DNA of 64,000 bases from Streptomyces purpureus. Its GTDB lineage: Bacteria; Actinomycetota; Actinomycetes; Streptomycetales; Streptomycetaceae. The notes below the pieces were generated by a model. That model ran no database searches and had not been told where the DNA came from. It was given only the letters and a program-made list of their open reading frames with translations. The translations under genes were made by a program, and so were the position numbers. Each line of letters starts with the position of its first letter. The first letter of the stretch is position 1. Location: the NCBI RefSeq assembly GCF_014648195.1, contig NZ_BMQQ01000008.1, forward strand, positions 118,008 to 182,007, in the 5' to 3' direction. Below, piece by piece: positions 60,087-64,000 of this stretch.

Positions 60087-61285
60087 AGCATCGGGTCGAC
60101 GCGGATGAACCGGTTGTCGAGCCAGGCGTTGTTGCTGGTGGCCGACGAGATGTACGCGCCGACGGCGTCGTACACCGTGTGCGGCTTGAGGCCGGTGACA
60201 CGGAAGGTGTGCGTCACGGACATGCCCATCTTGCCGGTGGCCATGGCCGCCCGCTGCTCGTCGGCGGGGACGACGACGGCGCCGTTCAGCCGGACGTTGA
60301 CCGACATCCGGGACCAGCCGGTGTCGAGCGGGTTGCTGCCGTGGTAGCCGACCGTGATCAGCACCGCGCCGGAGACCGGCGTCGTGAACGAGGTCGAGAT
60401 GCCCGGCCCCGTCGTGTCGACGATCGTCTCCACCCAGGTGACGGACTTGCAGTAGCCGCCGTCGTTGTTGTAGGCCCAGCCGGTCGCGGGCACGACCGGG
60501 CGCCAGACCGTGCCGTCCCAGCGCTGCAGCTTGCCGCCCTCGTCGCGGTACTGACCGACGTACTCGCCGTTCGCCAGCGTGCCCTGCGGGGCGATGCCGC
60601 CGATGTGGCGTGGGTAGGAGACCCAGCGGGTGCCGTCCCAGCGCTGGAGCTGGGTGGCGTTGTCGCGGTACTGGCCGGTGTAGCCGCCCTTGGTGTCGCG
60701 GTTCCAGGACTCGGCGAGGATGCCGCCCGCCGCCACGGTGGTGTGGCGCATGTCGTAGACGGCCTTGGACCAGTCCAGGCCGCCGGTGCCGACGGACGCG
60801 CCCGCCGGGACGGTGACCTGGGCCAGCGCCAGGGCGCCCTCCGGGACCGGCTGCGGCGTGGGGTTGGGCTCGGGGGCGCCCTTGAGGATCTCCAGGACGG
60901 CCTCGGTGCGCCCGGAGACCGGGTCGAACTGGGCGTCGTACACCCGCAGCAGGACCAGGTCGACGCGCGGGTTGTTGGCGTCGCCGTCGTCGAAGGTGAT
61001 CTGGGTGTAGTCGGTGAGCACGACCGGGTAGGCGCCGGCCGCGGCGGGGCCCTGGATGACGGCCCGGCCCGGGGCGACGTTCGCGGTCATCCCGGCGGTG
61101 TCACCGTAGACGTACAGGGCGTCCATGACGTACCGGCCGTCCTTCGACCCCGGGATGATGCCGGAGGTGCTGGTCAGGGCGCCGGTGGGGGCCATGGTGC
61201 CGGTGGGGGCGAGCCGGGTGTCGGTGCGGGACTGGCCGGTGTCGGTCGTGGTGCGGTTGATCAGCCATGCGCTGCGTACGGGCAT
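60083..61285 (-). CDS. Phage tail fibre/structural protein
   Basis: 400 residues from ATG 61285 with AGGAGG 7 nt upstream. Contains two copies of a YTGQYRDNATQLQRWDGTRW / YVGQYRDEGGKLQRWDGTVW repeat (about 212-270) and a C-terminal beta domain (VSGAVLITVGYHGSN...NVRLNGAVVVPADEQ). The N-terminal half resembles phage baseplate proteins with a GALALAQVTVPAG strand. Function assigned from position and repeat style. Confidence 0.68.
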   Translation of the reverse strand: MPVRSAWLINRTTTDTGQSRTDTRLAPTGTMAPTGALTSTSGIIPGSKDGRYVMDALYVYGDTAGMTANVAPGRAVIQGPAAAGAYPVVLTDYTQITFDDGDANNPRVDLVLLRVYDAQFDPVSGRTEAVLEILKGAPEPNPTPQPVPEGALALAQVTVPAGASVGTGGLDWSKAVYDMRHTTVAAGGILAESWNRDTKGGYTGQYRDNATQLQRWDGTRWVSYPRHIGGIAPQGTLANGEYVGQYRDEGGKLQRWDGTVWRPVVPATGWAYNNDGGYCKSVTWVETIVDTTGPGISTSFTTPVSGAVLITVGYHGSNPLDTGWSRMSVNVRLNGAVVVPADEQRAAMATGKMGMSVTHTFRVTGLKPHTVYDAVGAYISSATSNNAWLDNRFIRVDPML

Positions 61286-61334
61286 GAGGTCCTCCTGGAA
61301 TATGCGGTGCGGGAAGTCGGTGCTGCGGGGCCGG

Positions 61335-62270
61335 TCACCAGTGGGAGTCGCGCCAGCGGACCGTGACCGAGGCCCCGGGGTCGGGTGTCGCGTCGTCGGA
61401 GCGGAAGGCGAGCGTGGTAGGCCCGGGCTCCAGCCGGAACAGCTGCTCGGGCGCCGAGGCCGGGGACGCCGTGTAGAGCCGGGACGCCGTGCCGTTGAGC
61501 AGGACCGTGCCCGCCTCGGTGTCGACGGTGAGGACCTCACCGGCGCCGAGCGCGATGTCGTACTGGAGCTGGCGGCCGTCACTGAGCCGGCTCAGGGTCG
61601 GTCGGCGCACGGGACCGCGGAACTCGATCAGCGGGTGCGCGGCCGCGCCGCCCTCGTTGACGGCGGTGAAACTGCCGGCCTCGGCGTCCCCGCCCCAGTC
61701 CAGCGGCCACGGAAGCCCGCTGCCGGTCTCGTTGTCCCAGGTCAGGCCGGGCTCGGGTATCGGAAGGACGGCCTGGCCCTCGCGCAGGGTGGTGCTGAAG
61801 CGGCGCGGGTCGGTCGCCGTCCACTGCAGGCTGGCCTTGCCCAGGCCGTGCCGTACGTACGCCCGGTCCTGCGGCACGACCCGGCGGCTGACCCGGGCCC
61901 GTACCGCGAGGGTCTCGCCGTGCAGCCGCACCGCGAGCCAGCGCTCGCCGCCCTCGGGTCCGGTGGCCGCGCGGAAGGCGAGGCTGGTGTCCAGGGCCTT
62001 GGCGAGGGTGGCCGGCGAGAGCCAGACGGTGGCGGTGACGAGCCGGGGCTGCGCCCAGACGGCGCCGGGCCAGGCGCCGTGCTGGTCGGGGCGGGGCACG
62101 TCACCCGTGTCGAGGGTGGGCAGGTCGTCCCAGCCGGTGATGCCGGAACGGTCGATCTCGTACGGAGTGCCGGGGCCCATCAGCAGTCCGGCCCACTGGA
62201 TCTGCCCGTCGCGGGTGATCAGTGAGCCGGGTGCGGTCTCGTCCGTGTATGCGATTGTGGTCTCGGCCAT
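61335..62270 (-). CDS. Distal tail (Dit-like) protein
   Basis: 311 residues, predominantly beta. GTPYEIDRSGITGWDDLPTLDTGDVPRPDQHGAWPGAVWAQPRLVTATVWL resembles the N-terminal ring domain of siphophage distal tail proteins, and position directly after the tape-measure genes is where Dit lies. No enzymatic motif. Confidence 0.72.
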   Translation of the reverse strand: MAETTIAYTDETAPGSLITRDGQIQWAGLLMGPGTPYEIDRSGITGWDDLPTLDTGDVPRPDQHGAWPGAVWAQPRLVTATVWLSPATLAKALDTSLAFRAATGPEGGERWLAVRLHGETLAVRARVSRRVVPQDRAYVRHGLGKASLQWTATDPRRFSTTLREGQAVLPIPEPGLTWDNETGSGLPWPLDWGGDAEAGSFTAVNEGGAAAHPLIEFRGPVRRPTLSRLSDGRQLQYDIALGAGEVLTVDTEAGTVLLNGTASRLYTASPASAPEQLFRLEPGPTTLAFRSDDATPDPGASVTVRWRDSHW

Positions 62271-62337
62271 GACGGGCCGTCACCTCACTTTCATCAGGCC
62301 GCGCTCAGCCCGCGGAGAGCCCGCGGAGAGTCCGTGG

Positions 62338-63627
62338 TCATGCCGCGGTCCGGTGCAGGAACAGCAGGTCCTCGGCGATGGCGAGGGCGCTGCGGCCCTC
62401 CGGTTCGCGGTAGGTGTGCAGTCGGGCGCGGTGGGAGGGCGGGCGGGGGGTGCCGCTCGCCCGGTGTCCGGCCTCGGCGGGGCGCAGCCGGTCCAGCGAG
62501 GACAGCGGCCGTACGGCGGAGGCGTTGTCGCGCGAGGGGTCGACGATGCCGCCCTCGGCCAGCTGCGGGATCTTGTCGAGCTCGACGCCGAACTTCTTGC
62601 CGAGGAACTCGCCGCTGAGGCTGTTGAGTCCGTCGATGACCCAGTTGGCGAAGGCGATCAGGCCCTTGATGGGGCCGGTGATCACGCCCGCGAGCGTCTG
62701 CAGGCCGGTGGACATGAAGTCCCCGATGCCGCCGAGGGTGTTGGACGTGGCGTCCTTCACCTTGGTGAACTGCTCGGGGATCTTCTTGGTGATCCAGTCC
62801 AGGACGGGCTGGATGACGGTCTTGAACGCGTTCCACGGCCGCCGGACGAGGTTGCTGAGCGCCTCGGTGGCCCGGGAGATGGCGCCCTTGGCCTTGCCGA
62901 AGTCACCGGAGACGGCGGCGCCGACGACCTCGACGACGGTCGTCATGATGACGCCCATGGCCTTGAAGTACGTGCCGATGATCGTGCCGTAGAAGGTGAC
63001 GACCGGGCCGAGGAACTTCAGGATCTGCTGGAAGATCTTCAGGACGTGGTCGAAGACCTGCTTCATGATCTTCTGGCCGGTCTCGGTGTTCATGGCGTAC
63101 TCGATGATCGCGGCCAGCACCGGAACGATGATTCCGGCGAGGAAGCCCAGCGGGTTCGCGCGCATGGCGACGTTGGCGGCCGTCATGGCGGCCGCGGCTG
63201 CGCCGAGGCCGATCCCGAGGACGGTCATGACCTGGGACATCGGGCCGATGAACTGGCCGAGGAGGCCGGCGATGCTGTCGAATCCGGCCGCGCCGGCAAC
63301 GAGCGACACCAGCCCCGCCGCCGCGCCCTTGGTCTTCGAGCCGCCGTTCTTGATGCCGTTCGCGGCGGTGGAGGCCGTGCGGCCGACCTTGGTGAGCGAC
63401 TTGCCCGCGCCGTCCGCCCGGTTCCGGATCTGCTTGAGCTGGGTGGCGGCGGAGGAGGCGCCGGAGCGGATCGTGCCGAGGCCCGTGGCCGCTCGGCCGG
63501 GGGCGCTCTTCAGGCTCCGCAGAGCGCGCGCGACCGGCTGGATCTGTCCGCGGAAGGGCTGCAAGGCCCGGGTCAGGCTCCGGAGTTCGAGCCCGAGGGC
63601 GTCGGGCCCGGCGACCGCCGTACTCAT
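62338..63627 (-). CDS. Tape-measure-like protein, short
   Basis: 429 residues. N-terminal helical part (SLTRALQPFRGQIQPVARALRSLKS), several hydrophobic segments (about 105-180 and 210-240), and a C-terminal block GEFLGKKFGVELDKIPQLAEGGIVDPSRDNASAVRPLSSLDRL that matches the same region of the protein encoded upstream. ATG overlaps the upstream stop. Too short to set a normal tail length alone. Confidence 0.75.
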   Translation of the reverse strand: MSTAVAGPDALGLELRSLTRALQPFRGQIQPVARALRSLKSAPGRAATGLGTIRSGASSAATQLKQIRNRADGAGKSLTKVGRTASTAANGIKNGGSKTKGAAAGLVSLVAGAAGFDSIAGLLGQFIGPMSQVMTVLGIGLGAAAAAMTAANVAMRANPLGFLAGIIVPVLAAIIEYAMNTETGQKIMKQVFDHVLKIFQQILKFLGPVVTFYGTIIGTYFKAMGVIMTTVVEVVGAAVSGDFGKAKGAISRATEALSNLVRRPWNAFKTVIQPVLDWITKKIPEQFTKVKDATSNTLGGIGDFMSTGLQTLAGVITGPIKGLIAFANWVIDGLNSLSGEFLGKKFGVELDKIPQLAEGGIVDPSRDNASAVRPLSSLDRLRPAEAGHRASGTPRPPSHRARLHTYREPEGRSALAIAEDLLFLHRTAA

Positions 63628-64000
63628 CCGCGTGCCTTGGACAGGAACAACAGGGCGGAGGCGGTCTCCCGCAGGTCGCTGGAGGACGCCTCGTAGTAGT
63701 TCTCGATCTGGAAGCCGTGCGTGGCGCCGGCCCCGGCGTTGACCGCCTGGGCGCGGGCCGCGCGGGCCGTGTGGCGCAGCAGCCGGTCGAGCTTGGACAG
63801 CGGCAGCACGGCCTCGGCCTCACCGGCCTCGGCGACGATGGCGTGGACACCGCCGCGGCGGGGCTGGACGACACCACCCTGGGCGAGCTGCGGGATCTTC
63901 GGCAGGCTGACGCCGAAGGTCTTGCCGCCGACGAAGGGGACCCAGCTGGGGATCGAGACCTTGATGCCGTTGAGCTTGCCGATCGCGCCGTTGATCAGGC
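63624..64000 (-). CDS. Phage tape-measure protein, C-terminal fragment
   Basis: The visible part is 125 codons and runs off the window. It reads GKLNGIKVSIPSWVPFVGGKTFGVSLPKIPQLAQGGVVQPRRGGVHAIVAEAGEAEAVLPLSKLDRLL, the standard tape-measure C-terminus, then a short helical end. Length cannot be judged. Confidence 0.82.
   Translation of the reverse strand, partial: LINGAIGKLNGIKVSIPSWVPFVGGKTFGVSLPKIPQLAQGGVVQPRRGGVHAIVAEAGEAEAVLPLSKLDRLLRHTARAARAQAVNAGAGATHGFQIENYYEASSSDLRETASALLFLSKARG

Larger units (their letters stand above)
55112..64000 (-). mobile_element. Siphovirus-like tail and lysis module (prophage or domesticated), incomplete
   Basis: Nine minus-strand genes in phage order when read from the window end: tape measure, second tape-measure-like protein, distal-tail-like protein, baseplate/fibre proteins, collagen-bearing fibre, amidase endolysin, holin, XhlA-like protein. 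No sheath or spike of a contractile particle is seen. Head, integrase and attachment-site sequences are not in the window. The boundary abuts the rpoC terminator. Confidence 0.8.

Noticed and set aside
55112..64000. Contractile injection system (eCIS/PVC-like) interpretation of the tail genes
   Set aside because: No sheath, spike, LysM or AAA+ ATPase gene is visible; the tape-measure, Dit and Gp37-like order fits a siphovirus tail.

Overview
The window is high-GC actinobacterial DNA, almost certainly a Streptomyces chromosome. The evidence is strong G/C bias at third codon positions, frequent GTG starts (a TTG start for rpoB), and a gene order I recognise from Streptomyces: korA/korB, two sensor kinases with one regulator, a second nuo cluster, htpX, then rpmG-hadA-hadB-murB, tRNA-Trp-secE-nusG-rplK-rplA-rplJ-rplL-rpoB-rpoC. 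All family assignments are by eye. No database search was run.

Layout. 1-282: start of a secreted M28 aminopeptidase (minus strand, cut by the window edge). 622-5215: small metabolic and transport genes: an HxlR regulator divergent from an MFS exporter, a RarD-type permease, and a qorB/qorR-like NAD(P)H:quinone reductase with its redox-type HxlR regulator. 5309-10695: a lipoprotein followed by two tandem proteins, each a cytoplasmic Ser/Thr kinase joined through one membrane segment to an extracellular amino-acid-type substrate-binding domain. 10739-13730: korB and korA (2-oxoacid:ferredoxin oxidoreductase). 14019-17688: a LuxR response regulator and two paralogous sensor kinases. 17858-27758: ten translationally coupled nuo genes in the order A-B-C-H-I-J-K-L-M-N. 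D, E, F and G are absent, so this looks like a membrane arm plus part of the connecting module, without an NADH-input module. The neighbouring kor genes suggest ferredoxin as electron donor (inference).

27954-35000: htpX, a YccF protein, an amino-acid permease, a GlsB-type membrane protein, the ogt-alkB DNA-alkylation repair pair, a YajQ protein, tRNA-Tyr and small genes. 34855-42626: an amidohydrolase-fold protein that has lost catalytic residues, tRNA-Thr, tRNA-Met, rpmG, hadAB, murB, a divergent SDR/TetR pair with two tandem palindromic operators, an adenosine-deaminase-family gene and an aspartate aminotransferase. 42808-55049: the transcription/translation core (tRNA-Trp to rpoC), with clear terminators after nusG, rplA, rplL and rpoC, and an L10-type leader.

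55112-64000: directly behind the rpoC terminator, on the minus strand, lies a siphovirus-like tail and lysis module: tape-measure C-terminus, a second tape-measure-like protein, a tail protein, baseplate/fibre proteins, a collagen-containing fibre, a PGRP-type endolysin, a holin and an XhlA-like protein. It runs off the window end. No integrase, attachment site or capsid gene is visible here, so prophage versus domesticated particle is open.

The least-explained parts are the kinase/binding-protein pair, the NuoD/E/F/G-less complex I cluster, the amidohydrolase-like pseudoenzyme, and the tail module beside rpoC.
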